Source of the DNA: Malachius bipustulatus
Lineage: Eukaryota; Arthropoda; Insecta; Coleoptera; Melyridae
Length of the DNA stretch: 64,000 nt
Direction of reading: 5' to 3'
Assembly (NCBI GenBank): GCA_910589415.1
Contig: OU342632.1
Span: forward strand, 47,047,341 to 47,111,340
Numbering within the stretch: the stretch's first letter is position 1; each line of letters opens with the position of its first letter. Positions 19,953 to 33,677 of the stretch are shown here, piece after piece. The notes beneath the pieces are model-generated. The model searched no databases, was not told where the DNA came from, and saw only the letters and a list, made by a program, of their open reading frames with translations. A program made the position numbers and the translations under genes.

Positions 19953-22900
19953 ATGCGATTGAAACGCACAAATCTACTAATAGGATTATTTATCTTTATG
20001 TGGGCTTCTATATTATATTTTATGTTTACTAGTCATCAGCTAAATATAAAGAAGACGAGTGTAAATGTTGACTCTGAACTGAAATCGTTGGAGCTGAAGA
20101 TTGCCGAACAGTTTATGGTTCAGAACAGTATCATTGATAAGGCTAAGCAATTTTTAGATTTAAAGAAACAGGCTAAGAGAAGTGATTCCTTTGCGAAAGA
20201 CTTCCAAGATATAAAGATTCCCGTCTTAGTATTCGCTTGTAATAGAATTAGTGTGTCTCGATGCCTCGATAAGTTATTGCAATACAGACCTGATCCTGAC
20301 AAGTTTCCAATTATCGTTAGTCAAGTGAGTGGTTTTGTGAAATTTCATTTTATTTTTGCCTCGCTTGATAATTTGTATTTTTTAGGACTGCAATCATCCA
20401 GAGACGACTGACGTGATTAAGAAGTACGGGTCTCAAATTTCTTTGATTCAACAACCAGATCAGTCGGACATCCAAGTGTCTACTGCTGAAAAGAAGTTCA
20501 AAGGATATTTCAAAATTGCAAGACATTACGGTTGGGCTTTGAATCAGATGTTTTTCAATTTCAATTTTAGCACAGTTATAATTGTTGAAGGTAAAAGGAA
20601 ACTGCTAAATTTACAGGGTGTTAATAATAATTATTGAGTACGTTGACATTCTTTTTGAATGGATTTCTAATTAATTGATTAAAGCTTTAGGAAAAGAGCT
20701 GATACTCTTTTTAAACTGTCTACAGAAATCCCTTCAAAATACTCAATTGAGTGAAAAATATAGATATAGGTACCAATGGGGTTAAACTTGTTTCCCAAAA
20801 GAGTCGCCCTGATAGAAGTCCATTTACACAGTGTTTTTTATGTATGGAACATATAAGGAAAATTATAAATGTAAAATTAAATATTTAGAAACATTAACGC
20901 CCCTGTGTATTTTAAACCAAAATCATAGAGGAATAATTTGCTTAAAATTTCAAAGTGCATTTGATTCAGTTTTTACTTTTTCAAACAATCAAATAACAAA
21001 ATGCAACAATGACGAATTAATTTTTCAGTTGTCAAAACTAAATCACAGAGAAGAATCAAATCAATCAAATTAAACTTTTGGGGTATTCACGAGTCTCGTA
21101 AAATGCATGTAGTTTTATGAAATCATGGCAGTTCGTAGTTTTATACAAAATCTAACAATTCTGATTGGTTATCTGAAGTATTCTGAAGTATACACCGTTC
21201 ACTTATTATAAAAGAATTGGGTTATGGTGTAGGGTGATAGAAATCACTGGGTATAACCGCTGTCAATCATTGGCTGGAGTTTGGTTATGTCTCTTTTTTA
21301 TGAGGTTGAAGTTTTATGGCAAGGAACAGGACATAGTTGCCAGATGGATTTTTGATATTTTTGGTATTCTTATTATTATATTTATATTTACATCTTTGGG
21401 GGCTTTTTATTTTGAATCATTTCGTCACATACCTATTGCAATCTTTAACTAGAAGTACTAGAACGCAATGTCGCTGGATCTAAGATCTTAAAATCTTAAG
21501 CTTTTCATAAGAGTTTGAGAAAAAGGTTGTCAAAGGTTGCAAAATCATGTAATTTTGCCAAGTTAGGAAAATACACGAATGTACTTTTTGAATATAAAAT
21601 AAAAAACTTGATTTACTTTTAATAAATACATATAGCAGGTGATTAAAATATATCGGTGCGTTTATTAAAATATTAAAATATAAGTACGTAAATGACAAAT
21701 ATTTTTCGTCAATTCGTCGGTTATTCGGTATCGTAGTACTGTGTCAGAAACCAGCCAAAGATTCTAGACTTGAGAATGTTTTACACAAGACACAAGATAC
21801 TTTTCAGTTTTCGCTTCTGGCCCAAAATTATCCCCCATTATCAATAACCGCTACTGCATCCTGCTTAGAATCAGAATCATTCTTCAGGGCTCTGATTTTA
21901 ATAAGATTTTCACCATGTCCATTTGTTTCGTCCAGTCCTCCTAAATAAGTTTTTCACAATGATTATATTAATTTTGTCACATATCAGGTTACATTTTGAA
22001 AGCTCTTCAAGACATACATTCTTTACTTTATCCTTAGAGGGAAGCTGCTAATTTACGTGCTTGTATAATGAAGTTTGCAGTACCCCCATGATTTTGATTG
22101 GGTTTGTATTGGAAATAGATAATTGCAAATCTTTCGGAAACACAATATTTTCATAATTCGTGCCTGTTTTAGGCGGGCTGCCCAAAGGTGTAATTTCACA
22201 TTTGACCTGTCTAATAATACTTGCTAATGCAACGGTCTGACTACTATATCAGAGACCGCATTACTAGCAATTTAGCAAATACACATATTTTACTTAATAC
22301 TTACATCCCAAATATATTTTACCTTCGCAGAGAATGACTTAAATGTTTGCTCAAGTTTGAACTTTCTGGATCTTAATCATTGAAATGCTTTCCTAATGCG
22401 GATTTATCCATCTAAAGATATTATTTTCGTCATTTTGCTCTTTCGAAATTTAAAATGTCAAAAATTTAATAATTTTATTTGTCAGTTTGAAAAAAATTGA
22501 TCAGAGTAAAAAATTACCTATCCTAGATACCCCTTCTTCTAAAACTTCAATTAGACAACAAGGCTGTTAATCAGCTGAGACAATTTGAGTGATTTGACAA
22601 ATGTCAGTGTTTACTTAACCTAATATCTCGATCAGCTGATATTTTCAATCGAGATCTAGGGAGTTTTCATTTTTGCAAACCTAAAAACAAAAGTTCATGG
22701 CCACCTAGTTCTTTTTTAATATGTGAACGGTGTATACAAAGTAATGATTTCATAAAACTACACGCATTTTACGAGACTCTGAATACCCCTTTTAATTGTG
22801 TAGTTCAGAAAAGTAGAAATTAAATAAAAAATCAATTTTTTAATTCTAAACAAATTATTCTTCCATCATTTTGCTTTAAAATACACAAGGCACAAGGGAG

Positions 22901-25900
22901 CGAATATTTGGAAGTATTTAATTTACTTATGTTCCATACATAAAAAAACACATATTAACATATTAATTTGAAAGCTTACCGTCCTGTATCAAAATTTATA
23001 ATTATTGGAGGTGGGGGCCTTGTGATATGATTATTTATCATTAGAAGGGCCTTTCAATTTTCTACATTTAACTGACTTTATTTAAAAAAATTTATGTTCT
23101 CCCACTCTTTTGTTTTCAAAAATTAAGTTATTTTCGTTTGAGTTCCTTATGAAACATTTTAAAATTATTTTTATAGTTTCTTAAGAGTACTCTAATAATT
23201 TAAAATATGTATTAAACTTGATACTTCATCAGAATCTCTTTGGAAATCAAACTTTGACTTTATTCACTTATTAAGAACATAAATGTTCAATAGTTGTGCT
23301 ATTTTGAATGCCAATTTCTGGTGATTTTCGATTTTTGTTTGCAATTTTTAGAAAAAAAAGACGATTATGTTTTTCATTGCAGACGATTTGGATGTGTCTT
23401 CAGATTTTTTCGAATATTTCATAGGGACATACCCCATCCTTGTCAAAGATCCTACTTTGTGGTGCATTTCGGCTTGGAATGACAACGGCAAAGACGGTTT
23501 GGTTAATATTGAGCGGCCGGACCTTTTGTACAGAACAGATTTCTTCCCCGGCTTAGGCTGGATGTTAACTAAGACACTTTGGCTTGAATTGGCTCCAAAG
23601 TGGCCTCGTGCGTAAGTTATTTTTCTCTTTTATCTTTACTATTAGCGGTAATGTAAATTTGAAGCAATTACCCCTTAAGTTTAACCCTGTCCTGTCTATA
23701 AATACTATTTACCTGCATAAAATACTTTTTCAGTTTTGCACCTAGAGATACAGGGTAACCACTTTCATTTAAGAATGGCCATAGGGAAAATGCATTGAAA
23801 CCCACAAATTTAATAATTGCTGCTTTCCACGAAAATGTTTTTTCTTTAAGAATTTTAGTGAGGAATCTGAGGGGGGGGGGGGGGAATCTGTAAAAACATG
23901 TTCGTACAGTCCCAATCCTCCTTCCTATACAGGTTGCAGTGCTGTAGGGTAAATTACTTTAATTTTTTTCCCAATTCAAAGGGACTAAATTGCGCAGCAA
24001 GGAGGAATTATTTTTCACTTCAAACCCAGCATATAGGGTGTTTGTTAACCGTACAGCAAAAATTCAAACGGTTATTCCCGGAATTATTCTAGAAATATTT
24101 TGTCTTTTAATGATTTTTGAAAAGCTGCTGTGTTTCGTAGGTACAAGGCGTTCGAGTTTTTTGAGAAAAGAAAAGAAAAGTTAAGGAAATTATTCTTGGG
24201 TCCATTTTGAGAAAAGACAAACTTCACATGAGCATATGTCCTGAAAGTCTTACTAACTGTTTAACTCCAGGGTACTAAAGTTTTAAGAAAAAATTGATTT
24301 TTTATTTAGTTTTTTTACCAATTTTTTTCACATTTTTACACAAAATTTTGAAGTCGATAGGAACTTCAACGTCATCTTTTGACATTTGATGCATCAGTGT
24401 TATGTCAAAAGTAGTATGAATCATGGCATTGAATTTTTATCTCATTCGACTCAGAATTTAAAGAGTGGTGGGGGAACTATCGTGTGAGCAAATGAAAACA
24501 TAATTTAGGTAGGCCTTGGAAAAAAATTTCATGTCTTAGATTGGATCTGTAAAACTGTAAAATGAAAATTTTGGTTTGTAAAATCGTAAACTCATTCTGC
24601 TATTGCCTTCTTCTTGTTTTCCAATTTTATTGTCAAATAATAATTATTTCGACATTTGCTGAAATAAGGTGCATCAGGTTGTTAAAATTAGTTTTGTATT
24701 TCTTGAATAACGCGGACATAAATTATTCGGAGATTGTTCCAGTTACCGTGAAATTTATTGGATTATTGACACTGCAAACCCCGTAAAAATGTCATTTCAA
24801 GCCAAAGCAAAATATCTAATAATAGTTTTTCTTAGTCTGCAGTTTGCCCTTTGTAAAATGGTAGGTATAAGCACACACCAGAAAGAATCCACCACAAGAT
24901 ATAAAAATAAAATCAAACAAGAATAAAGTAACATAACGAATGAAAATGGGAATAAATCCAGAGATGTTTACACCATATATTAGGAACTTTCTTCCTACTA
25001 TGCACTCATGCTCATGATAAAAGTAAGGTCTGTGATCTGTGGCTCTAGTGGTGGCCATTTTTTAAGAGGGCAAACTCTTCTGGAAATAATGTTTATAAAT
25101 TTTTGGCGGAAAGTCGCCCGCCCAATTTTTTTCTCGAAAAACTATTCTCATAAAGTTGGTATGGCTGTGCTTCTCCTAAATAGCTGTGCAAACGGAATCT
25201 TGCCTTGTCACACCCTTACCTAAAAAAGTCCAGATAGGTGGTACGGTTTAAAAAACACAAATACGGCCCTGAAGGTGGAATGCGTTCATAAACAGAAACT
25301 GACGTTTATGTGTAACAACCAGAGTGATGCCTTACATTTTCCGGAATATCGGCAGATTGTTCCATTTTATGAACGTAATTCGAACGAGAAAGTAAATAAT
25401 AATTCCAAAGTATTAGATTATGTGTAAGTGTGTAACTGTCAGATTCACACTTTTTTTTTTAATTTAATACTAATTTTTGTAATTTACTATACATCGGTAC
25501 GAAAATTGTGTACGGTAACTGATATTTCCAAAAAAGTAATTTCAGAGAAGCGGCAAACAGAAACTTTCGTTGCAAGAAAAATTTTCCGGTGGCCGCTTCT
25601 CCGAAATTGATTTTTTAGAACTGTCAGTTACTGTACACAATTTCCATACTTATGTATAATATTATGCACAGAATTGATTCACCCATGTGTTTCTTCAAAA
25701 CTCTGCGAGTGCACTTCAAGCGTCGTCATCGGCAATTTATGAGCGATGCTAGATTTTTATCCATCAAGCGAACTGGTTATTTATATGAACGCATCCAGAG
25801 TTTTTCATGTATGATGCAAACTGTAATTCATGAACGCACCCCAGACCACTCAAAATCACAAAATAAGAAAAATAAGATTTTTAAAATTAATGACAGTGAT

Positions 25901-28417
25901 TTTATCGTAGGATTGAATCTAATAGCGAATTCGAGTTACTGCACTTTTCTGCTCCGGGTGCGCACCGAGACGGAATCTCGTGTTCGATTTGTAGGACTCC
26001 GTTCCAGTGCTTTCGTAATCGTATTCGAGTTAAAGTGAACTCTAGCGGTGCATATCGTAATTGTGTTCGAGTTACACTACTTGCTCTCTGGCAGTGCATA
26101 GGAAAATATGTTCGAGTCGTATAGCGAAACTGCCCCGGAGCAAAATAAACTGCACCGTCAAATTTGACGGTGCAACGGTGCACTCCCATAAATTTAGAGG
26201 TTAGAAATAGCAGGAAAATTAACTACTGCTGATTCCTAGTAATTCCTTACACCAAAAATTTGTGGATAAGTACCTACATTATTATTATTTACGTATTGTA
26301 TGAAGTACAACTTATTACAATAATTAAAAGGGATGACGCCTTGTAGTTCCACGACTCTGTTATAATAAGAATAACATCATAACAACAAACAACCGTGATA
26401 TGTATAGGATAGGGATAGGTATTTTTTTTAGTAGAAGGCTATACGAAAATGCAGACTGGAGGGAGACTGGATTGCACACTGCACTGCACCGGTGCATGGC
26501 TGTCTGGCTCTTGCTCTGGTTCTGGCCTGACCTGACACAGTTCGGTTCCATACAGAGTAGAAATGCGAAAGTTCTGCTCCGGACTGGAGCAGAATTCTGG
26601 GCAGAACAGATTCAGAGACAGGTCGATCTCGCTCCGAGCAAGTGCAGCCAACTCGAATTCGCTATAAGACATGAAATTTTTTTCCAGGGCCTACCTAAAT
26701 TATGTTTTCATTTGCTCACACGATATAAACGTCCTCATTGAGTGTCTGTAAGGTTTACTCAGCAATAGTATTGACTGTCCTCTGTTGCTGCAGCCATTGT
26801 TATCCAGATTTATGTGTTTATAATATTTTTATACATAATATGTCAAATAAACCTATTGAATGGTGTAAATTAGTTAAATTAAAATTTACATTAAATAATG
26901 TTTTATATTGTTTTTATGGCTTTATAAATATACAGGGTCCTGCATTAGTGTGTTATTCTTTCCTAGCGGCCTTACCATTCGAGAGAGAAAAAAATTCAGC
27001 GAAAAGTTGTATGGTTTGAAGAGACCTCTAAAATGATTTTCAACACTACAGGATGGCCCAATATCGCTGTACTGTAGTTGCGAATATCCATAGATATAGT
27101 GTAATTATTATTACTTATTACTACAGATTACAAATTAAACATATAAAATTAAAGCGCTGAGCTCCGGCCAATAGCAGGTAAATAAGTTTATATTTTGGAA
27201 AGTTGAGGTATTCTATGACATTAGTGACATAAAGACGTTCTGTTGGTTCATGGTTTTGCACCCCTACTGTGATGTCAAAAAAGTTGTCACTCTGGAATCA
27301 AAATCACAAATCTGGTCTCTCTCCGCAAATTTCTTGGGGTAACTTTTGGAAAATCTGAAAGAGTCGAGTATAGCCATTGACATCGAGCGTTAAATCTGAA
27401 CGCGACCCTGGTCTTTTCATAACCGTCTGATGGACTTGATTCTTCATTCCAAGTCTTCCACTTACAAACGGACATTTTAGCCGATTTGTTCCGAGAAGGA
27501 CCAAATTCCGCATAAAATTGTGCAACTTTTCTCTAATTAACCCACCCTGTATCTTTTACCGTTTCCGAGATCCCAATGGTGAGCATCGAATCGTTAACCA
27601 CCCTGTATGTCTTCTTCTGTGATAAATTTGTTAATTAGTCTATTATTATAGTCAAATGATACAATAATAATTATTATCACATGGTAGAACAATAATAATA
27701 AAATGACTCTCTTATAATTAGATACTGGGACGATTGGATCAGAGATCCGCAACAGAGAAAAGAGAGAGCTTGCATAAGACCAGAAATTTCTAGGACAAGA
27801 ACTTTTGGCAAGAAAGGCGTTTCTAAGTAAGTCTTTGTCATATTTTGTTCCATTATTTTTTATTATTTTAATTGCTCATTTTTTTCATAATACTACTTCA
27901 TGTATAATATTTATTTTTCAGCGGTCTCTTTTATGAAAAGCATCTGAAATTTATTAAATTAAATGAAGATTATGTGCCTTTCACGAAAATGAATTTGACC
28001 TATTTAGTGAAGGTAACTTGCAATAATTCTCTTACCTATTTATATGGAAATAGATTAATATTTTTTTTCTAGAATATTTATGATAAGCAGTTTACAAAGA
28101 CTGTTTATCAAAGTCCAGTTGTTCAGTACCAAAGTTTGAGGGAAGGTAAAATAAATTTTGATGGACCAGTCAGAATTATTTATCGTACAAAGGAGGAGTT
28201 CAAGACGATCACAAAGAAACTGGGTTTAATGGATGATTTCAAGGTAAAGTGCTCGAGAACAAACTGTTGTTAGCTTAAGTGTTGATTTTATTTTTTATTT
28301 TAGAGCGGCGTACCACGAACAGCCTACAGGGGAATAATTACTTTCTTCTATAAGGGGAAAACTGTATATTTGGCACCGAATTTGAACTGGAAGGGATACG
28401 ATCCCACTTGGAGCTAA
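19953..28417 (+). CDS. Mgat1: Alpha-1,3-mannosyl-glycoprotein 2-beta-N-acetylglucosaminyltransferase (GnT-I)
   Basis: Seven coding exons: 19953-20324, 20386-20590, 23383-23611, 27722-27826, 27922-28012, 28073-28243, 28304-28417 (TAA). All have GT-AG junctions with consistent phases, giving 428 codons, close to the usual about 445. The enzyme adds the first GlcNAc to Man5 N-glycans in the medial Golgi using UDP-GlcNAc and Mn2+. Residues 1-8 are a short basic cytosolic tail, about 9-27 a signal anchor ([18 protein letters not shown]), then a stem, then the GT13 catalytic domain. The metal-binding EDD motif falls at residues about 192-194 across the exon 2/3 junction. Exon 3 has the family's [12 protein letters not shown] and [11 protein letters not shown], exon 4 [13 protein letters not shown], and the C-terminus is YDPTWS. 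An acceptor at 19915-19916 shows that the 5' UTR is spliced, probably from the exon ending at 16134. Introns 2 and 3 are enlarged by transposons. Confidence 0.96.
20829..22950. repeat. Outer inverted-repeat element in Mgat1 intron 2
   Basis: Segments at 20829-20950 and 22850-22950 are imperfect inverted copies (TTTTATGTATGGAACAT / ATGTTCCATACATAAAA; CCTGTGTATTTTAAA / TTTAAAATACACAAGG). The element is split by the younger TIR element at 21080-22789. No coding sequence was recognised. Confidence 0.6.
21080..22789. mobile_element. 1.7-kb TIR transposon derivative in Mgat1 intron 2
   Basis: Inverted ends of about 45 bp (GGGGTATTCACGAGTCTCGT / ACGAGACTCTGAATACCCC) with flanking TTTT on both sides (21076-21079, 22790-22793). 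The interior is AT-rich; ORFs of about 70 codons within it show no recognisable transposase. It is inserted in the inverted-repeat element at 20829-22950. Confidence 0.7.
23871..23884. repeat. Poly-G tract
   Basis: A run of about 13 G residues in Mgat1 intron 3. Confidence 0.9.
24480..26723. mobile_element. 2.2-kb TA-flanked TIR element in Mgat1 intron 3
   Basis: TA|TCGTGTGAGCAAATGAAAAC at the left and its complement before TA at 26724, with inverted identity continuing through the GGCC(T)TGG...CATGTCTTA region (about 58 bp). The interior includes GC-richer palindromic clusters (TGCACCGTC / GACGGTGCA near 26150) and a nested small hairpin at 25488-25658. No transposase gene is recognisable. 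A diverged end is also at 18471. Confidence 0.75.
25488..25658. mobile_element. 170-bp hairpin MITE nested in the 24480 element
   Basis: ACATCGGTACGAAAATTGTG at the left pairs with CACAATTTCCATACTTATGT at the right, and an inner GAAGCGGC/GCCGCTTC pair continues the palindrome. Ends are TATACAT/ATGTATA, consistent with a TA target. Confidence 0.7.
26930..27610. repeat. Decayed TA-CAGGGT repeats in Mgat1 intron 3
   Basis: A TA|CAGGGTCCTGC end at about 26931, an inverted CACCCTGTA end at about 27541-27549 and a second at about 27600 suggest overlapping decayed mariner-type MITEs. The short minus-strand ORFs here have no recognised domain. No arm pairing was confirmed. Confidence 0.4.
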
Positions 28418-29621
28418 CCTATAATAATCAATTAATTTATATTTACATTCCATTGTTTTAAATGGTAGTGTTTTGTTATTTCTATTTATACTAGGTGATA
28501 GTAATTTAATATCAATTGTGTGACCTCTAGAATTGTGATATTCATCTGATCTGGATCTGAGAGATATTAAAAATAGTACACTGTTTTTATTGTTTGGCGA
28601 TTACGGTTAGGTCTTGTTTTGTTAAATTTTGATAATTTGTTATATTTGTGAAAATATTGGGTGCTTCTGTGTAACTCTACCTGTTGGTATTTGAATCTAA
28701 AAGTCACGGTCGTCGTGAACTTCTAGGTGTTTTTCCTCATATTCAACTCGAAAAAGTGATTAAACATTTCGAATGTGCAAAACCATGTTTCATTTCTTAG
28801 TCAGAAAGCCATTAACTTTAATCTACAATTATTACGAAAGTCAGTACTAAGCACAACAGCCCACACAATGACAAGCTTAACTTTTTTGACACATTAATAA
28901 GCAGATTACGCATTATTTCATATTTCATTGTCACAGACTGCTTATTGTTTCTACGGTGACTTTGCAAATTTAATCGCCAACTCTGAAAATTCCTAATTTC
29001 AACTTTAACCCTTTCAGTGCTGATTTTTCTATTACTGTACATTTTCCAAATGCTATGGCGTCCGTAGGCGTCATCAACACTCAAAGGGTTAATAGCTGAT
29101 ATCTAAAGTTAGGAAAAGGTTATCAAGCTGCGGTTTTCGATGACACCTCAAGAATTTAATTCTCTATTTTACTGTGTAACAATAAGCATACCATTCCTTT
29201 TGATTTTTTTTAGAAAAATCGTGATGTTTGCTCACATGTCAGATAACGCCATCTAGCGGTTACAGTGGTGATGAAATAAAAATGGTGTAAAATGCAATCG
29301 ACAGAACAAGGAAAATTCTTTGCAGCAAGACAATGAGACTAATTTTGTTGAATTCCGTTGAGGCTAACCGGAATAATCGATATTTGAATAAACAAAGTTT
29401 TGACGATCCCCCACCATTTTATTTTAGGAGTTAGCAGAAAACTTTAAAATAAAAAAAAATTGTAGTTGCATGGACATGCACTGATCATTTTGAACACACC
29501 ATATTGGTGAAAAATCTAGAGAAAATCCAGATTTTTCACTTGGTCATGGTTGTTACGCCCCCTGGAAAAAACAAAAGTTTTTTAGGGCCACTTTCCTGTA
29601 AAGAAATTTTTACTGAAGCTG
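28418..29621. other. Region 3' of Mgat1, no gene seen
   Basis: Probably includes the Mgat1 3' UTR. The only structure I can support is the 80-bp TTAA-flanked element at 29009-29088. Confidence 0.4.
29009..29088. mobile_element. 80-bp piggyBac-type MITE
   Basis: TTAA at 29005-29008 and 29089-29092 flank inverted ends CCCTTTCAGTG / CACTCAAAGGG (one mismatch). An element this small cannot encode anything; the TTAA target and CCCTTT-type ends fit piggyBac MITEs. Confidence 0.75.
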
Positions 29622-30424
29622 TACAGGGTGGGCCAATAAGCGAGGTAAGCGGCTGTATCTCAGAAACTAATGATCGTAGAGAGTTACGGTAAAAAATTTT
29701 ATAGGTTAAGTGGGCAAGGGAAAATGCTGGAAATTATTTTCAAGTTTCCAAGATGGCTGCCAGAGGGCGTTTACACCATCTTGAATTACATAAAGTTACG
29801 TTTCTTGTGATTTTCCCCAATGAATGTAACAAAAGAGTATTTGCGTTTTAATGTTATCTTAAAGTCTAACATTTTTTATAGATACAATGTTTCTCTATCT
29901 TTCGAAATAAAGTGGTGGGGGGTATTTGAATGTTGTTTTAAACAAATGCCTGTAACTTCGAAACGGCTTCAATGATTTGGATAAATTTGGTATAATTGGA
30001 AAGAGCATTTCTTGGGCTTTTAGGTTTCTTGTAACAATGACAGTTGTGACCTACACGGCCGCCGATAGAGGGCGTTATCCGACATTATAACCAAAATATT
30101 GGATTTTCTAAAAAAATTTAAATGCGATGATATGACTTTTTTTAGACTAGAAAATAGACAAATGATCAACCAATAAGCTTGCGCAAACCGCATCTTAATA
30201 TCTTTTTCCTAACTCAAATTATTAAAAAAATACCAAACCAAGAAAATTCATATATCCCCATTTAAAAATGCATAGGTCGCTTTCGATAAGAAGGCAAGTA
30301 GTAGGCCATGGAAATAAAAGACAAACTCCTAACTTAAATATTGGAAAGTAACGTCAAACTTCTGTCACACACGCAGCCCACTATTATTGTTGATTGCTTA
30401 TAATTTGAGTACTTTTTAATCAAA

Positions 30425-31618
30425 ATGCTTCTCACAAAATTAAATAATGAAGCCGTTGACATGATTGCGATTTATTTCGAGTGTTTTCAAAATGTAGCTA
30501 TAGCTACAAGACAGTACGCGGCACGGTATCCAGATCGCCTTCATTACGGGAGAAGAATGTTTCCGCGCTTGGTACAGCGATTACGCGATACTGGAAGTTT
30601 TCGTTGTGCTAAACGTCGCAGGCGTCGCAATGGAAGGACCGAAGAAAATATTATCAATGTCTTGGCTTACATAGAATTTTATAGACATGTAGAAACTAGA
30701 ACATTGTCTCTAGACTTGGGAATTTGTTGCACGGACAACTGTTAGAAATATTTTGAAAGATTATAGGTGAATAATTTTACCTTATTCCAAGTATCTTAGC
30801 ACATACCCTCAAATACAAATTCAGTGTTATTCTGGTTTTATTATTTTTTACTACTGATTATGTTGTTTTCTACTTTTATATTACATCCTTACCACATAGT
30901 CTTGCACCAGGCGCTAAATAAACAAGATTTCGATAATATATTAAATTATTGTCATAATGGATGCTAGGCATACTTGAGGAAAACGGTAATTTCTTAAAGG
31001 AAATTCTCTGGACCGACGAGGCTACCTTTAATAGTGATGGTAGAGTAAACCTTCATAATATGCATTATTGGTCCGCTGAAAATCCGCGTTGGTTAAGAGA
31101 GAGAAGTGCAGCACCAGGGACGCTGGAGCCTAAATGTGTGGTGCGGTATCATTGGGGACAGAATTATTGAACCTTACTTGTTTGATCAAGCTTTAACTGG
31201 TAACCGCTTCTTAGAGTTTTTGATCAACGACTTGTCAATTTTGTTGGAAGATGTGCCACTCGAAACTAGGAGAACTATGCTTTTGCAATTAGATGGTTGT
31301 CCGGCACATTATTCAATTAATGTCCGAAACCATATTTACTGGATCTTTCGAGAACGCTGGATAGGAAGGGGAAGCCGATTTCCTTGTCCGGCAAAATCTC
31401 CCGACTTGACATGTCTTGATTTTTACTTCTGGGGACGCTTAAAAGACATTGTTTTTCAAACTCCACCAACAACACGAATGGATATGGAAAACAGAATTCG
31501 AAACTCAATTCCTCAACTATCAGCGGCAGAAATCGAGGCTGCGGTTCTGCTGACTCGAGAAAGACTGGAACAATGTGTGGAATATGACGGAAGGCAATTT
31601 GAACACAGAAGGCATTAA
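30425..31618 (+). pseudogene. Tc1/mariner-superfamily transposase pseudogene
   Basis: The N-terminal part (30425 on; MLLTKLNNEAVDMIAIYFEC, then ARYPDRLHYGRRMFPRL) is the helix-turn-helix region found in DUF4817-type arthropod transposases. The catalytic part carries WTDEATF, LQLDGCPAH and SPDLTCLDFYFWG. By my count 41 residues separate the second and third Asp, against 34 in Mos1. At least two frameshifts (about 30690-30740 and about 31105) and an in-frame TAA (about 30957) break it, and the linker 30765-30950 is decayed. It ends GRQFEHRRH, the family's usual C-terminus. Confidence 0.85.
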
Positions 31619-32282
31619 TCTTTTTTCAAAATGGGTCCTTTTCAGGACCACAACTTTATTTAAAAGGAAAATCGTTACGAAAACTCGTGAGGAGTTTGGC
31701 TTTTGTGTTTCCATGGCCTACTAATTGCCTTCTTATCGAAAGCGACCGATGCATTTTTAAATGGGGATATATGAATTTTGTTGGTTTGGTATTTTTTAAA
31801 TAATTTGAGTTAGGAAAAAGATATTAAGATGCGGTTTAAGCAAGCTTATTGGTTAATCATTTGTCTATTTTCTAGTATAAAAAAAGTCATATCACATTGC
31901 ATTTAAATTTTTTGAGAAAATCCAATATTTTGGTTATAATGTCGAATAACGCCCTCTATCGGCGGCCGTGTAGGTCACAACTGTCATTGTCACAAGAAAC
32001 CTAAAAGCCCAAGAAATGCTCTTTCCAATTATACCAAATTTATCCAAATCAATGGGTACGTTCACCCGACGTCAACTGTTGAGTTGTTGAGGTAGCGCTT
32101 GCGTTCAGACATACCGCTCACTTACAACCGTTGCTAAACTGTTGAGCATTTCTGTGAGCGTAAATATTTTACGCTCAGCACAGTCAACTATGTTGTAGAC
32201 ATGCGCAAATTGTCGCAAATCGTCAGTCGTCCGTCAGTATCGTCACGTCACTGCATTTTGCTTGCTTGCAGTTTGCAATAAA

Positions 32283-33428
32283 ATGTTTGCATGTGGATTT
32301 GTGGAAATGAAAATGAATAATAATAATAATGAAAATAATAATACAGAAATATTACGCCGCCGCGGTTTGGTAGTGGACGAAAATGGTGAACCAATAATAG
32401 AAAATAATAAAATATTATTACTGAAAAAAGAAGGTATGCTACTCTGTTTTATTTAAGGTTTGCACAAACACACATAATACATCCGTTTTAGATAATACCT
32501 TGGTACATGTAGCCCTTACAAAAGATATAAAAAAGGCCTTTAATTTGGAAGTTACATCAGATGAATCAGAAGAACATATCTGCAATGAATTACAACTAGA
32601 TGAAGAAGATAGGGATGACCAGTATAATCTGTTTAACCCTATTTGCGAATATGATTGTGGCACTGAAGTTGTTGGGAAAGGTAAGTTGGATACCTACATC
32701 ATTTAATATAATTATTATTGATTGGGTTGTTTTTATTAGGTAGCGAAAAATTCGCATGGTCGAACAAAAGTGTGCTTCTATTTCTGGATGAATATAAAGC
32801 AAAGATGGCAAGATTCAGAAACCCAAGGGTCAAGAAAAAAATGTTGTGGGAAGAAATTAGTAATACAATGAAAAAGAAGGGCTATGAAGTAGATCCAGAT
32901 GCTTTAGATAGGAAGATGAGAAACATGAAAAAAACCTATCGCACAATATTAGACAACAACAATAAGAAGAAAACTACTGGGACTGGTCGAATACAGTGGG
33001 AATATTTCACATATTTTGAAGATATGTTGCAAGAAGACAAAACTGTAAATTTGCCATCTACGATGATATCGACAACACGTCTGAATGAAGTAACTCATGA
33101 ACAATCTGACATGGACAGTTTGGAGGAGCATTTCAGTTCTCGTAGTAGCACGCCATTAGCAAAATCAAGTTGTGAAACTCATCACTCCTCAAATATTACT
33201 AGTTATAAAACATTAGAAAAATCCAGCTGTGAAACACCTCGCACATTAAATTTGACCAATAAAGCACATCAAGCAAAACGTCTAGATGTATATCGGAAAA
33301 GACAGCTAGAAATCGAAGAAGAAAAGTTGTCAGAGCTAAAGAAACTGAGGGAAGGAATCACAGAAAGCAACAAATTGCAGAGAGAAAAAATTGAGTGGCT
33401 AAAAAAGATAGTGGAAAACAAGAAGTGA
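32283..33428 (+). CDS. Myb/SANT-like DNA-binding protein of the Harbinger element
   Basis: Three exons, 32283-32433, 32492-32680 and 32740-33428, with GT-AG junctions in phase 1/1, give an uninterrupted 342-codon protein. Residues about 113-215 form a Myb/SANT-like trihelix domain: FAWSNKSVLLFLDEYKAKM, then KKKMLWEEISNTMKKKGYEV, then MRNMKKTYRTI, with IQWEYFTYFEDM at its end. The middle is Ser/Thr-rich, and the C-terminal about 45 residues form a charged coiled coil (RQLEIEEEKLSELKKLREGI). In Harbinger elements such proteins recruit the transposase to termini and the nucleus. No inactivating mutation was seen, unlike the neighbouring transposase. Confidence 0.85.
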
Positions 33429-33677
33429 AACGAAAGTTGTTAAGTTGAATTTGTTTCAATTTTTTGTTATAAACTTAATGTTACATACTAAATAAATACA
33501 ATTACATTCTATAAGTCTTATTACAACACAATGTATTTTACATTACTACTAAACAGGGGTGATCCCAAAATGGTGGACACGGTGTACCTACAGGGTGTTG
33601 TAGAGGATGTTCAGAAAGACTGTAAATTTAAAACAAAAATATGTTCCTCGGCTTCGTTACCGAGATAATATAGGGTG

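Noticed and set aside
25902..26741. Overlapping ORFs on both strands near 26 kb
   Set aside because: They lie in palindromic GC-richer clusters of a TIR element, both strands are open, and no domain is recognisable.
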